From positions 1 through 55,290 of the forward strand of contig NZ_JANXWG010000131.1 of assembly GCF_025351285.1 (NCBI RefSeq): 55,290 nucleotides of DNA. Direction: 5' to 3'. The position numbers and the translations under genes were made by a program. The stretch's first letter is position 1, and every line of letters begins with the position of its first letter. Below are positions 1 through 7,837 of this stretch, in pieces. The DNA comes from Novosphingobium sp. (GTDB taxonomy: Bacteria; Pseudomonadota; Alphaproteobacteria; Sphingomonadales; Sphingomonadaceae). Below the pieces are notes generated by a model that saw only the letters and a program-made list of their open reading frames with translations, was not told where the DNA came from and made no database searches.

Positions 1-202
1 CGGTGGCGGTGGTGGTGGTGGCATCGGAGCGCATCGTCTGCCCGAGCGCGACCGCATCGCGCGCGCCGATCGCGGCGAGCGCGGCGTTGACCGGGACCAT
101 GACTTGGCCCTCCTCGCTTGCGGGCGGCGGCAAGGCAGTGCCCTTGGGCAGCGGTGGCTGCGAGGCCATTTGCGCGGCAAGCAGGGCGAGAATCAGCGGC
201 AT
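1..202 (-). CDS. NTF2/SnoaL-like secreted protein (3' part missing)
   Basis: Only the first 67 codons lie in the window, and the gene continues past the left edge. It starts with ATG at 202 behind a good AAGGAG site. The first residues (MPLILALLAAQMASQ) look like a short signal peptide. They are followed by a Pro-rich stretch and an Ala-rich segment (NAALAAIGARDAVAL) that resembles the first helix of NTF2/SnoaL-like proteins. It lies 9 bases after mccB on the same strand, so it is probably the third gene of the isovalerate operon. The family call rests on a short segment, and an unrelated secreted protein is possible. No function can be assigned. Confidence 0.5.
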   Translation of the reverse strand, partial: MPLILALLAAQMASQPPLPKGTALPPPASEEGQVMVPVNAALAAIGARDAVALGQTMRSDATTTTAT

Positions 203-211
203 CACGTCTCC

Positions 212-1813
212 TTACATCCGGAACACGCCGAACGCCGGGCGTTGGGGAATGGGCGCTTCCAACGCGGCCGCCAACGCCAGCCCCAGCACATCGCGGGTCT
301 GCACCGGGTCGATCACGCCATCGTCCCACAGCCGCGCGGTGGCGAAGTAGGGGTTGCCTTCGTCCTCGTACATCTGGCGGATCGGGGCCTTGAACGCCTC
401 GGCCTCGTCAGCGCTCCACTTCGCAGCATCGCGGTGGACGGTGGCGAGCACGGCGGCGGCTTGTTCGCCGCCCATCACGCTGATCCGCGAATTGGGCCAG
501 GTGAACAGGAAGCGCGGTTCGAACGCGCGGCCGCACATGCCGTAGTTGCCCGCACCGAAGCTGCCGCCGATCAGCACGGTGATTTTCGGAACGGTGGCGG
601 TGGCGACTGCGGTGACCAGCTTGGCGCCGTGCTTGGCGATGCCTTCGGCCTCGTACTTGCCGCCGACCATGAAGCCCGAGATGTTCTGGAGGAACAGCAG
701 CGGAATGCGCCGCTGGCACGCCAGTTCGATGAAATGCGCGCCCTTTTGCGCGGATTCGGAGAACAGCACGCCGTTGTTGGCCAGGATCGCCACCGGCATC
801 CCCCAGATATGCGCGAAGCCACAGACCAGCGTGGCGCCATACAGCGCCTTGAATTCGTGGAATTCGCTGCCGTCGACCAGCCGCGCGATCACTTCGTGGA
901 CATCGTAAGGCGCGCGCACGTCGTCGGGGGTCACTGCGTAGAGGTCCTCGGCCGGGTACTTTGGCGCGCGCGGTTCCTTGAGCGGCAGCCCGTGCGCGTG
1001 GACCGGGCCAAGGTGGCTGACGATATCGCGCACGATCGTCAGCGCGTGCTCGTCGTTTTCGGCCAGGTGATCGGCCACGCCCGATTTGCGCGTGTGCAGT
1101 TCACCGCCGCCCAGTTCCTCGGCGGTGATTTCCTCGCCCGTGGCGGCCTTGACCAGCGGCGGGCCGGCCAGGAAGATCGTGCCCTGGTTGCGCACGATCA
1201 CGGTCTCGTCGCTCATCGCGGGCACATAGGCGCCGCCCGCGGTGCAACTGCCCATCACGCAGGCGATCTGCGGGATCTGGAGCGCGCTCATCTGGGCCTG
1301 GTTGAAGAAAATGCGTCCGAAGTGATCGCGATCGGGGAACACCTCGGCCTGATTGGGCAGGTTCGCGCCGCCGCTGTCGACGAGGTAGATGCACGGCAGC
1401 CGGTTGGCCTGCGCAATCTCCTGCGCGCGCAAATGCTTCTTGACGGTGAGCGGGTAGTACGTGCCGCCCTTCACCGTCGCGTCGTTGCACACGATCATGC
1501 ACTGCCGCCCCGAAACGCGCCCGATTCCGCAAATCAGCCCGGCGCCGGGTATGTCGCCGCCATAGAGTCCGTTGGCAGCGAGTTGGCCGATCTCGAGAAA
1601 CGGCGAGCCCGGATCGAGCAGCCGCTCCACGCGGTCGCGCGGCAGCAGCTTGCCGCGCGACGTGTGCCGATCGCGCGACTTCTGCTCGCCCCCCAGCGCG
1701 GCCTTGGCCACCTTGGCCCGCAGTTCTCCGGCCAGCGCGCGATTGTGTGCGGCGCGCTGCTGCGCCTCGGGGCTATCGGCGATCAACGTGGTGGTCAGGA
1801 CGGGGGCAGACAT
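212..1813 (-). CDS. mccB: Methylcrotonoyl-CoA carboxylase beta (carboxyltransferase) subunit
   Basis: The 533-residue protein is the carboxyltransferase half of a biotin-dependent acyl-CoA carboxylase. It moves CO2 from carboxybiotin onto 3-methylcrotonyl-CoA in leucine degradation. Both crotonase-type lobes are visible, with family features such as the [18 protein letters not shown] stretch and [20 protein letters not shown] in the C-terminal half. The length matches MccB. The neighbour ivd makes the substrate of this enzyme, which favours MccB over propionyl- or geranyl-CoA carboxylase. The ATG at 1813 overlaps the ivd stop (TGATG), so translation is probably coupled. The alpha subunit (biotin carboxylase) is not in the window and is expected further left. 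Confidence 0.93.
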   Translation of the reverse strand: MSAPVLTTTLIADSPEAQQRAAHNRALAGELRAKVAKAALGGEQKSRDRHTSRGKLLPRDRVERLLDPGSPFLEIGQLAANGLYGGDIPGAGLICGIGRVSGRQCMIVCNDATVKGGTYYPLTVKKHLRAQEIAQANRLPCIYLVDSGGANLPNQAEVFPDRDHFGRIFFNQAQMSALQIPQIACVMGSCTAGGAYVPAMSDETVIVRNQGTIFLAGPPLVKAATGEEITAEELGGGELHTRKSGVADHLAENDEHALTIVRDIVSHLGPVHAHGLPLKEPRAPKYPAEDLYAVTPDDVRAPYDVHEVIARLVDGSEFHEFKALYGATLVCGFAHIWGMPVAILANNGVLFSESAQKGAHFIELACQRRIPLLFLQNISGFMVGGKYEAEGIAKHGAKLVTAVATATVPKITVLIGGSFGAGNYGMCGRAFEPRFLFTWPNSRISVMGGEQAAAVLATVHRDAAKWSADEAEAFKAPIRQMYEDEGNPYFATARLWDDGVIDPVQTRDVLGLALAAALEAPIPQRPAFGVFRM

Positions 1814-2970
1814 CAAGCGGCCCCGATCAGTTCGCGCCCGATCAACATCCGGCGAATTTCGTTGGTGCCCGCGCCGATGTCGAGCAGCTTGGCATCCCTG
1901 AGAAAACGTTCTACCGGCCAGTCCTTCGTGTAGCCCGCGCCGCCCAATGCCTGAACCGCCTCGCCCGCGACACGAAAAGCGTTCTCGGATGCGAGCAAGA
2001 TCGCCCCGGCGGCGTCGAAGCGCGTAGTCTGTCCGGCATCGCAGCTTCGCGCGACGGCATATGTATAAGCCCGCGCCGATTGCAGCCCGACATACATGTC
2101 CGCGATCTTGGCCTGCATCAACTGGAACGCGCCGATCGGCTTGCCGAACTGCTGGCGTTCACGAACATAGGGAATCACCGTGTCGAGGCACGCCTGCATG
2201 ATGCCCAACTGCAACCCGGCCAGCACCACCCGTTCGTAATCGAGGCCGCTCATCAGCACGCCCACCCCGCCGTGCAAGGGGCCGATGATGCGCTCTTCGG
2301 AAACGAAGCAATCGTTGAACACCAGTTCGGAAGTGGGGCTGCCGCGCATGCCCATCTTGTCGATCTTCTGGCCGATGCCAAAGCCTTCGTCGTGCTTTTC
2401 GATCAGGAACGCGGTGATCCCGCGCGATCCCTCGCCGGTCTTGGCATAAACCACCAGCGTATCGGCCTCGGCGCCGTTGGTGATCCAGAACTTGGTGCCG
2501 TTGAGGACATAGCCACCCTGCACCGCCTCGGCGCGCAGCTTCATCGACACCACGTCCGATCCGGCGCCGGCCTCGGACATCGCCAGCGACCCGACATGCT
2601 CGCCCGAAATCAGCCCGGGGAGGTACTTCGACTTCTGCTCGTCGTTGCCCCAGCGGCGGATCTGGTTGACGCACAAGTTGGAGTGCGCGCCATAGGAAAG
2701 CCCGATGGATGCCGATGCCCGGCTCACTTCCTCCACCGCGATCACGTGATCGAGATAGCCCAGCCCCAGCCCGCCCCATTCTTCCTCGACCGTAATGCCG
2801 TGCAGCCCCAGCGCGCCCATCTGCGGCCACAGTTCGCGCGCGAACCAGTCCTCGGCATCGATCCGAGCGGCCAGCGGCGCGATCTTCTCGTCGGCGAAGC
2901 GCGCGGTGGCGTCGCGGATCATCACGGCGCTTTCGGGCAGCGCAAAATCGAAATCGGGCGTAGCGCGCAT
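1813..2970 (-). CDS. ivd: Isovaleryl-CoA dehydrogenase
   Basis: This is a 385-residue acyl-CoA dehydrogenase that oxidises isovaleryl-CoA to 3-methylcrotonyl-CoA with FAD, passing electrons to ETF. The segment [13 protein letters not shown] carries the glutamate in the position typical of isovaleryl-CoA dehydrogenases, rather than the C-terminal position used by other acyl-CoA dehydrogenases. [23 protein letters not shown] and a GTNEIRR segment complete the C-terminal FAD domain. The ATG at 2970 was chosen because GGAGAA lies just upstream and the N-terminus has normal length. The reading frame stays open upstream but makes no sense there. It is the first gene of ivd-mccB and is divergent from a LysR gene. 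Confidence 0.94.
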   Translation of the reverse strand: MRATPDFDFALPESAVMIRDATARFADEKIAPLAARIDAEDWFARELWPQMGALGLHGITVEEEWGGLGLGYLDHVIAVEEVSRASASIGLSYGAHSNLCVNQIRRWGNDEQKSKYLPGLISGEHVGSLAMSEAGAGSDVVSMKLRAEAVQGGYVLNGTKFWITNGAEADTLVVYAKTGEGSRGITAFLIEKHDEGFGIGQKIDKMGMRGSPTSELVFNDCFVSEERIIGPLHGGVGVLMSGLDYERVVLAGLQLGIMQACLDTVIPYVRERQQFGKPIGAFQLMQAKIADMYVGLQSARAYTYAVARSCDAGQTTRFDAAGAILLASENAFRVAGEAVQALGGAGYTKDWPVERFLRDAKLLDIGAGTNEIRRMLIGRELIGAA

Positions 2971-3050
2971 GGTGTTCTCCGGCAGGTCTCCCACGTGCAT
3001 CCTAAGCCAGCGCGGCCTTTGCACAAAATTGATTTCCAGCCGCCATTGCC

Positions 3051-3065
3051 ATAAGATTTGCCTAT
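3051..3065. promoter_or_regulatory. Candidate LysR box (T-N11-A) between ivd and lysR
   Basis: The 93-base divergent gap holds ATAAG-N5-CCTAT, an imperfect dyad that fits the T-N11-A pattern typical of LysR-type binding sites. It touches the lysR start codon, where autorepression would be expected. The assignment is inferred from pattern and position. Confidence 0.4.
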
Positions 3066-3924
3066 GATAAAACGCACCCACATCCGTCAGTTCCTTGCCG
3101 TGGTCGATGCCGGCACGTTCACCGCCGCCGCCGCGCGGCTGAATGTGACGCAGCCCACGCTGTCGCTGGGCGTGGCCGAACTCGAACGGCTGGCGGGCGC
3201 GCTGCTGTTCGTGCGCGAAAAGCGGCGGGTGCGGCTGACCGAGGCGGGCGCGCGATTCCTGCCGCTCGCGCGGCGCACCGAACGTGAGTTTCGCGGGCTC
3301 GACCAGTTCGAAGGCGCGCTCGCGGCACTTCCCGCGCCCTTGCTGCGGATGGGCACGATCCGATCGGTGGCGAGCGCCCGCTTGCGCACGCTGATCGCCA
3401 CGCTGGCACCGCACTTTCGCATCGACCTGATCGAAAGCACCGACGCCGAATTGCGCGCCGCGCTCGACGCCGGGCGGATCGATCTGGCGTTGACTTTGCA
3501 CCGTGACGGCGATGTTCCGTTGCTGCCGCCCGAACCCTACCTACTGATGGTGGCACAGGACCACCGCCTGGCCGCAAGCGCCCGCATCGCCCCCGAAGAC
3601 ATTGCCGGCGAGACGATGATCGCGCGGCGCAGTTGCGAAATCCTGCGCGAAACCAGTCAGTTCTTCACCGCGCGCGGCATCCGCCCGCCGTTTGCGCTGC
3701 GCAGCGACAACGACGAACGGTGCCTGGCGTTGGTCGCCGCCGGCGCCGGGGTGACAACCGCGCCAGCATCGTTGGCCAGTCCGGGTATCGTGGGGGTCAG
3801 GCTCGCCGGCTATGACTTTGTGCGCCGGCTGGGCTTGATCGGCGAACCTGGCTGGCTGGCGCGCCACGCGGCAATCGTGTCCGACCTTGCACATGCCTGT
3901 ACCGCTGAAAACAGCAGTTCTTGA
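3064..3924 (+). CDS. LysR-family transcriptional regulator
   Basis: A 286-residue LysR-type regulator. The N-terminal winged helix-turn-helix is clear (IRQFLAVVDAGTFTAAAARL, then TQPTLSLGVAELE). It is followed by a linker helix and a C-terminal effector domain of reduced similarity. The start is ATG 3064; a TTG at 3058 is also in frame but less likely. It is divergent from ivd-mccB with a 93-base shared promoter gap, so it probably controls isovalerate/leucine breakdown. In many proteobacteria that role belongs to the MerR-type LiuR, so the use of a LysR protein here is an inference from position. Confidence 0.85.
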   Translation: MIKRTHIRQFLAVVDAGTFTAAAARLNVTQPTLSLGVAELERLAGALLFVREKRRVRLTEAGARFLPLARRTEREFRGLDQFEGALAALPAPLLRMGTIRSVASARLRTLIATLAPHFRIDLIESTDAELRAALDAGRIDLALTLHRDGDVPLLPPEPYLLMVAQDHRLAASARIAPEDIAGETMIARRSCEILRETSQFFTARGIRPPFALRSDNDERCLALVAAGAGVTTAPASLASPGIVGVRLAGYDFVRRLGLIGEPGWLARHAAIVSDLAHACTAENSSS

Positions 3925-3944
3925 ACGGTCCCGGTAAGCGGCCA

Positions 3945-3973
3945 TTGCCACCACGCTTGCTGCGTTGCACAAT
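3945..3973 (+). promoter_or_regulatory. Candidate sigma-70 promoter of nasT, possibly leaderless
   Basis: TTGCCA (3945-3950), a 17-base spacer and CACAAT (3968-3973) resemble -35 and -10 boxes. A start point 6-7 bases further on would fall at the nasT ATG (3980), and no Shine-Dalgarno sequence precedes that ATG. The message may therefore be leaderless. Confidence 0.4.
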
Positions 3974-3979
3974 GAACCA

Positions 3980-4576
3980 ATGCGGATCGCCATCGTCGAC
4001 GTCAGCACCACCCGCGCCGCGGTCATCCGCGAGGGGCTGGCTGCGCTCGACGATTGCGAGATTTTCATCGTCACCGAACACCGCGGACTGGTTGCCCGAA
4101 TCGGCGAGATCGCCCCCGACATTGTGCTGATCGATCTCGGCAATCCGTCGCGCGACGTGCTGGAGGAATATTTCGTGGTCAGCCGCGCGCTCGACCGGCC
4201 GATCGCGATGTTCGTCGACGAGAGCGACGAAGAATCGATCGGCGCGTCGGTCGATGCCGGGGTTTCGGCCTATGTTGTCGACGGGCTCGCGCCGCATCGC
4301 ATCCGGCCGTTGCTCGATCTGGCGGTGCGGCGCTTCCAGGCCTTCGCGCGGCTCCAGTCCGACTTGGCCGAGGCCAAGGGCAAGCTCGCCGAGCGCGACG
4401 CGATCGATCGGGCCAAGCGCATCCTGATGGACCAGCGCCGGCTGACCGAACCCGAGGCCTATGCCGAATTGCGCCGCACCGCGATGAACCAGGGCCGCCG
4501 CATCGCCGAGATTGCCGAGGCACTGATCACCGCTCACATGCTTTTGACCAACACGCATCCGGAACACGGGAAATGA
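3980..4576 (+). CDS. nasT: NasT-type ANTAR antiterminator of nitrate assimilation
   Basis: A 198-residue two-domain protein. The N-terminal half is a receiver-like domain (MRIAIVDVSTTRAAVI, then DIVLIDLGNPSRD). A coiled region (LQSDLAEAKGKLAERD) leads into a C-terminal ANTAR RNA-binding domain (IDRAKRILMDQRRLTEPEAYA, then RIAEIAEALI). NasT-type proteins bind paired hexaloop hairpins in nascent leader RNA and prevent termination. The stop overlaps the nasS start (ATGA), as expected for a sensor/effector pair made in fixed ratio. Two matching leaders lie downstream (5875-5979 and 10635-10743). ATG 3980 is preferred over an upstream in-frame TTG (3965), which would add only MHNEP. Confidence 0.92.
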   Translation: MRIAIVDVSTTRAAVIREGLAALDDCEIFIVTEHRGLVARIGEIAPDIVLIDLGNPSRDVLEEYFVVSRALDRPIAMFVDESDEESIGASVDAGVSAYVVDGLAPHRIRPLLDLAVRRFQAFARLQSDLAEAKGKLAERDAIDRAKRILMDQRRLTEPEAYAELRRTAMNQGRRIAEIAEALITAHMLLTNTHPEHGK

Positions 4577-5793
4577 CCAGTTCGCTCACGATCGGCTTCC
4601 TGCCGCTGGTCGATGCCTGCCTGCCGATCCTGGCGCGCGAGCACGGCTTTGCCGAGGAGGAAGGCCTGTCGCTGACGCTGGTGCGCGACATGAGTTGGGC
4701 CACAGTGCTCGATCGGCTGCTGTACGGGCACACCGATGCCGCGCACATGGTCGCGCCGCTGGCGATCAGCACCTCGCTTGGCCAGGGGCTCGGACGCGGG
4801 CGGCCGGCGCAGGCGCTGGCGGTGCCGTTCGTGCTCGGGCTGAACGGCAATGCCATCACGATGCGGCCCGAACTGGCGCACCGGATCGGTGAACCCGGGC
4901 GATTGGGCGATCCATCGCGGGTGGGGGCTGCCTTGCGCGTGGTTGCGCTTGAACGGCTGGCAGCGGGCAATCCGCTGCGCTTCGGCGTGGTGCATCGCCA
5001 TTCCAGCCACAATTGCATGCTGCGCTACTGGCTCGCGGCGTGCGGCATCCGGCCCGATCGCGATGTGGAGATCACCACCGTGGCGCCACCGTTCTGCGCC
5101 GATGCGCTCGAACTGGGCGAAGTCGATGCGATCTGCGTCGGTGAACCATGGAACAGCGTCGCGGTCGAAGCCGGTGCTGGTGAGATTGTGCTGGCAACCG
5201 CCCAGATCTGGCGGCGCGGCGTGGAGAAGGTCCTGGCGTTGCGCGAACCGCTGCTGGCCGATCGTCGAGACCAGATCGAAGCGCTGATCCGCGCGCTGAT
5301 CAAGGCCGGCCGGCATTTCGTCGACCCGCGGAACTGGGACGACAACGCAACGATCCTGGCGCGGCCGGAGTACCTCGATGGTTCATCCATGTTGATCAAG
5401 CGAGCCATATCGGATCGCCTGTTGCTGGCGCGGGGTGGTTCGCTGGTGGATTTTCCGGACTTCATGTTCCAGTACCGCGAGGCGGCGAACTTCCCGTGGG
5501 TCAGCCAGGCCGAATGGCTCTACACGCAGATGGTGCGGTGGGACGGACTGGCATTCGATGCCGATGATGCACGCAAGGTGGCGCAGGTGTTCCGCCCCGA
5601 TGTCTACCGCAGCGCGCTGATCGGAACCAGCGAACCGCTGCCCGGGGCCAGTTCGAAGGTCGAAGGCAGCATCTTCCAGACCACTACGGTTGGCACGCAG
5701 CAAGGTGCGATGACATTGGAAAGCAACCGTTTCTTCGACGGCGGCGTGTTCGATCCACTCGATCCGCAGGGCTACCTGGCCAGGCTTGGCTGA
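4573..5793 (+). CDS. nasS: NasS-type nitrate/nitrite sensor (NrtA/CmpA family)
   Basis: A 406-residue protein of the NrtA/CmpA nitrate/bicarbonate-binding family. The N-terminus goes straight into the first strand of the binding fold (LTIGFLPLVDACLPILAREHG) with no signal peptide. This separates cytoplasmic NasS from periplasmic NrtA. Conserved pieces include HMVAPLAIS, a VHRHSSHNCMLRYWL segment and CVGEPWNSVA. In the NasS-NasT systems described for other bacteria, NasS holds NasT inactive until nitrate or nitrite binds. The four-base overlap with nasT and the lack of ABC transporter genes nearby support the sensor role. Confidence 0.9.
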   Translation: MTSSLTIGFLPLVDACLPILAREHGFAEEEGLSLTLVRDMSWATVLDRLLYGHTDAAHMVAPLAISTSLGQGLGRGRPAQALAVPFVLGLNGNAITMRPELAHRIGEPGRLGDPSRVGAALRVVALERLAAGNPLRFGVVHRHSSHNCMLRYWLAACGIRPDRDVEITTVAPPFCADALELGEVDAICVGEPWNSVAVEAGAGEIVLATAQIWRRGVEKVLALREPLLADRRDQIEALIRALIKAGRHFVDPRNWDDNATILARPEYLDGSSMLIKRAISDRLLLARGGSLVDFPDFMFQYREAANFPWVSQAEWLYTQMVRWDGLAFDADDARKVAQVFRPDVYRSALIGTSEPLPGASSKVEGSIFQTTTVGTQQGAMTLESNRFFDGGVFDPLDPQGYLARLG

Positions 5794-5804
5794 GCCTCAT
5801 TCGA

Positions 5805-5853
5805 TGCTGCACTGCAAAAATCGCTTTACGACCGCCTCGCGAATCGGTTAGCT
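5805..5853 (+). promoter_or_regulatory. Promoter of the first NasT leader (nas promoter 1)
   Basis: TGCTGCACTGCAAAA (from 5805), TTTACG (5825-5830), a 17-base spacer ending in GAATCGG, and TTAGCT (5848-5853). The same upstream motif, the same 17-base spacer and the same GAATCGG occur at identical distances before the second leader (10562-10610). The conservation of both motif and spacing suggests a shared promoter with an upstream activator site, perhaps of the NtrC type. The activator is not identified. Confidence 0.6.
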
Positions 5854-5874
5854 TGGCGTCGAGCAGAACCGGTG

Positions 5875-5979
5875 CGCCCCGATGAAGGGGCGATCCTGGC
5901 CGGCCTGCAACACTCTCAAAATGCGTGGCAACGATGCCGCCCGATCAGGTCGAATGACCTGGTTCGTGGCGGCTTTTTT
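5875..5979 (+). promoter_or_regulatory. NasT-responsive (ANTAR) antitermination leader 1
   Basis: First hairpin: CGCCCC / GGGGCG (5875-5892) closing the six-base loop GATGAA. Second hairpin: GTGGC / GCCGC (5925-5940) closing AACGAT, with A1 and G4 as in ANTAR target loops. The 3' arm of the second hairpin is also the 5' arm of an intrinsic terminator, GCCGCC (5936-5941) with GGCGGC (5968-5973) and six T (5974-5979). The two folds exclude each other, which is the known ANTAR mechanism. The first loop starts with G rather than A, a small deviation. After the T-run come GGAG and an ATG (6003), but on this strand no real gene follows until the nitrate transporter at 7838. Confidence 0.8.
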
Positions 5980-6023
5980 GCGTGCGCAAATCCGGAGCGA
6001 CGATGCGATTTGTGGGGCAAAGT

Positions 6024-7727
6024 TCAGCGCAGCAGCAGCGAGGCCAGCAGGGCCGCCGCGAGCAATGCGCTGAGCACTTGCCAGAACCGCAGCGGATGGC
6101 GTTGCAGCAGTGGCAGCTTGCGGCGCAAGCGCGTGGCCGCGGCGCCACCGCCCTCGATCGCCCGCAGCATCTCGACCGCATCGCCGAAGCGCGCCCCGCG
6201 ATCGGGCTGGATCGCCCTCAGGATCGCCTCGTCGAGCCAGCTCGGTACTTCGGGGCGATGCACCGACGGCGCGACCGGGCGGCCGAACTTCGGGCGCTGG
6301 AACGCCTCCTGCTCACCGAACGGCGCCTTGCCGGTGAACCAGCGGTAGAGCGTGACGCCCAGCGCGAACTGGTCGGTCAGCTCGTCGCCGGGCTCGCCGT
6401 CGAACTGTTCGGGCGCCATGTAGCCGGGGGTGCCGGGGATCTCGCCCTCGCGGAAATCCTCGACGCGCGGCAGCCGCGCCACGCCCAGATCGATCAGTTT
6501 CAGCCCACCATCCGCGGTCAGCATCACGTTGTCGGGCTTGATGTCGCGGTGGATCACCGACAGCCGGTGCAGCGCGGCCACCGCGCGGACCAGCCGTGCG
6601 GCCTGAGTCACCCCCAGCGCGATCGAGGGCAGGCTGCGCTCGATCCGCGCGGTCATCGTCTCGCCCAGCAGCAGCGGCTGAACGCCGTACAGCGCGGTCT
6701 GCCGATCGGGCCGGACCGGGTGCGCGGCGAGCACGAAGGGGCTTGCAACTCGCTGAGCTACGAGCATTTCTCGTGCAAAGGCCAGCCGCATCGCGCGGTC
6801 GGTCAGCGCTTGCTGGCGCGGGAATTTCAGCACGACTTCGGCGCCGTCCTCGCCATCCACCGCCACCAGCAGCACGGCATAGCGCCCGGTGCTGAGCACG
6901 CGCTTCACCGCAAATCCGTCCACGCTCTGCCCCGGCGCGGGCGGGTCGATCGTCGGCAGGCCCGACAGACCGGCCAGGATGCCATCGTGATCGGGCGCGG
7001 GCAGCCGCACCACGTCGAGCACGACCACGCTGGCATTGTCCTGCCCGCCCGCTGCGATCGCGCCATCGGCCAGCGCATCGGCGCAGGCTTGCGCGCTTTC
7101 GCCTTCGCCCAGGATCGCTGCGATCCGCACCTTGGACAACACGCCGTGGATGCCATCGGTGGTCAGCACCAACCGATCGTGCTCGGCCAGTTCGACGTCG
7201 GCGTGATCGAGCCGCAAGTCACCCTCGATGCCGATGGCGCGGATGAGCACGTGCTTGAGATCGGGTTCGCTGCGGACGTGATCGGTGGTCAGGCACGTCA
7301 ACCGGCCGCCGGCGAAGCGCCACGCGCGGCTGTCGCCCACATGGACCAGATGCGCGCGGCGGCCCCGCAGCGCGAAGGCGGTCAGCGTGGTGGCGGCGTC
7401 GCGCATCGTTTCGCCCTGCCCTTGCGCGTGCAGCCAGCGGTTGTAAGCGACCAGCGGGCCGTGCATCGCGCGCGCCGCACCCATCGTATCGGGCGCCGCA
7501 TAGAACCCCTCGACCAGCGAATGGACCGCCAGTTCGGACGCGGCGCGACCTTCTCGCCCGCCACTGACCCCGTCGGCAATCGCGGCGATCAGCCCGAAGC
7601 GCGTGCGTTCCAGCGCGCTGCCCAAGTGCACGCCCCCGAAGTCCTGGTTGTCGGCGCGCGGTCCGGTGCGCGTGGCAAATCCCGCAGCCACCACCAGTTC
7701 GCCCACATCGCGGCCCAAATCGCCCAT
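6024..7727 (-). CDS. Bifunctional PP2C phosphatase / Ser-Thr protein kinase of the nitrate cluster
   Basis: A 567-residue protein. The N-terminal PP2C phosphatase domain shows ADNQDFGG, AAIADGVSGGREG, HVGDSRAWRF, TTDGIHGVL and GQDNASVVVLDV, with all acidic metal ligands present. The C-terminal kinase domain shows HRDIKPDNVML, DLGVARL and GTPGYMAPEQ. One membrane helix closes the protein (FWQVLSALLAAALLASLLL). Genes of this type sit in nitrate assimilation operons of Pseudomonas and others, usually in line with transporter and nirB. Here the gene is on the opposite strand, between leader 1 and the transporter. ATG 7727 (GGAAA upstream) is preferred: a longer start would translate through a strong palindrome. 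Its targets are unknown. Confidence 0.88.
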   Translation of the reverse strand: MGDLGRDVGELVVAAGFATRTGPRADNQDFGGVHLGSALERTRFGLIAAIADGVSGGREGRAASELAVHSLVEGFYAAPDTMGAARAMHGPLVAYNRWLHAQGQGETMRDAATTLTAFALRGRRAHLVHVGDSRAWRFAGGRLTCLTTDHVRSEPDLKHVLIRAIGIEGDLRLDHADVELAEHDRLVLTTDGIHGVLSKVRIAAILGEGESAQACADALADGAIAAGGQDNASVVVLDVVRLPAPDHDGILAGLSGLPTIDPPAPGQSVDGFAVKRVLSTGRYAVLLVAVDGEDGAEVVLKFPRQQALTDRAMRLAFAREMLVAQRVASPFVLAAHPVRPDRQTALYGVQPLLLGETMTARIERSLPSIALGVTQAARLVRAVAALHRLSVIHRDIKPDNVMLTADGGLKLIDLGVARLPRVEDFREGEIPGTPGYMAPEQFDGEPGDELTDQFALGVTLYRWFTGKAPFGEQEAFQRPKFGRPVAPSVHRPEVPSWLDEAILRAIQPDRGARFGDAVEMLRAIEGGGAAATRLRRKLPLLQRHPLRFWQVLSALLAAALLASLLLR

Positions 7728-7759
7728 CTTCGTTTCCAGCCCCAGGTTTCCGCCGCTCA

Positions 7760-7790
7760 CGTGCGTACGGGCGTCACGCCCGTACGCACG
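7760..7790. repeat. 14-bp perfect palindrome between kinase and nitrate transporter genes
   Basis: The arms CGTGCGTACGGGCG and CGCCCGTACGCACG flank the loop TCA. There is no T-run on either side, so it is not a normal intrinsic terminator. It lies in the 110-base gap between the divergent starts of the kinase (7727) and narK (7838). It could be a REP-like element, an mRNA-end stabiliser or a protein-binding site. Confidence 0.7.
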
Positions 7791-7837
7791 AGGATCGGCT
7801 CTCATCTCGCTTCGTCAAGTCCAGGGAGGACCAAACA

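Noticed and set aside
104..1933. 609-codon open frame on the plus strand across mccB and the end of ivd
   Set aside because: The minus-strand frames encode well-known enzymes. The plus-strand translation is Arg/Ala/Gly/His-rich and resembles no family. It is a GC-bias shadow.
7760..7790. Intrinsic terminator for narK or kinase readthrough
   Set aside because: The stem is strong but neither strand has a T-run after it.
7728..7805. Longer start of the kinase at 7805
   Set aside because: It would translate through the perfect palindrome and add 26 residues unlike PP2C proteins. ATG 7727 begins at the domain and has a ribosome site.
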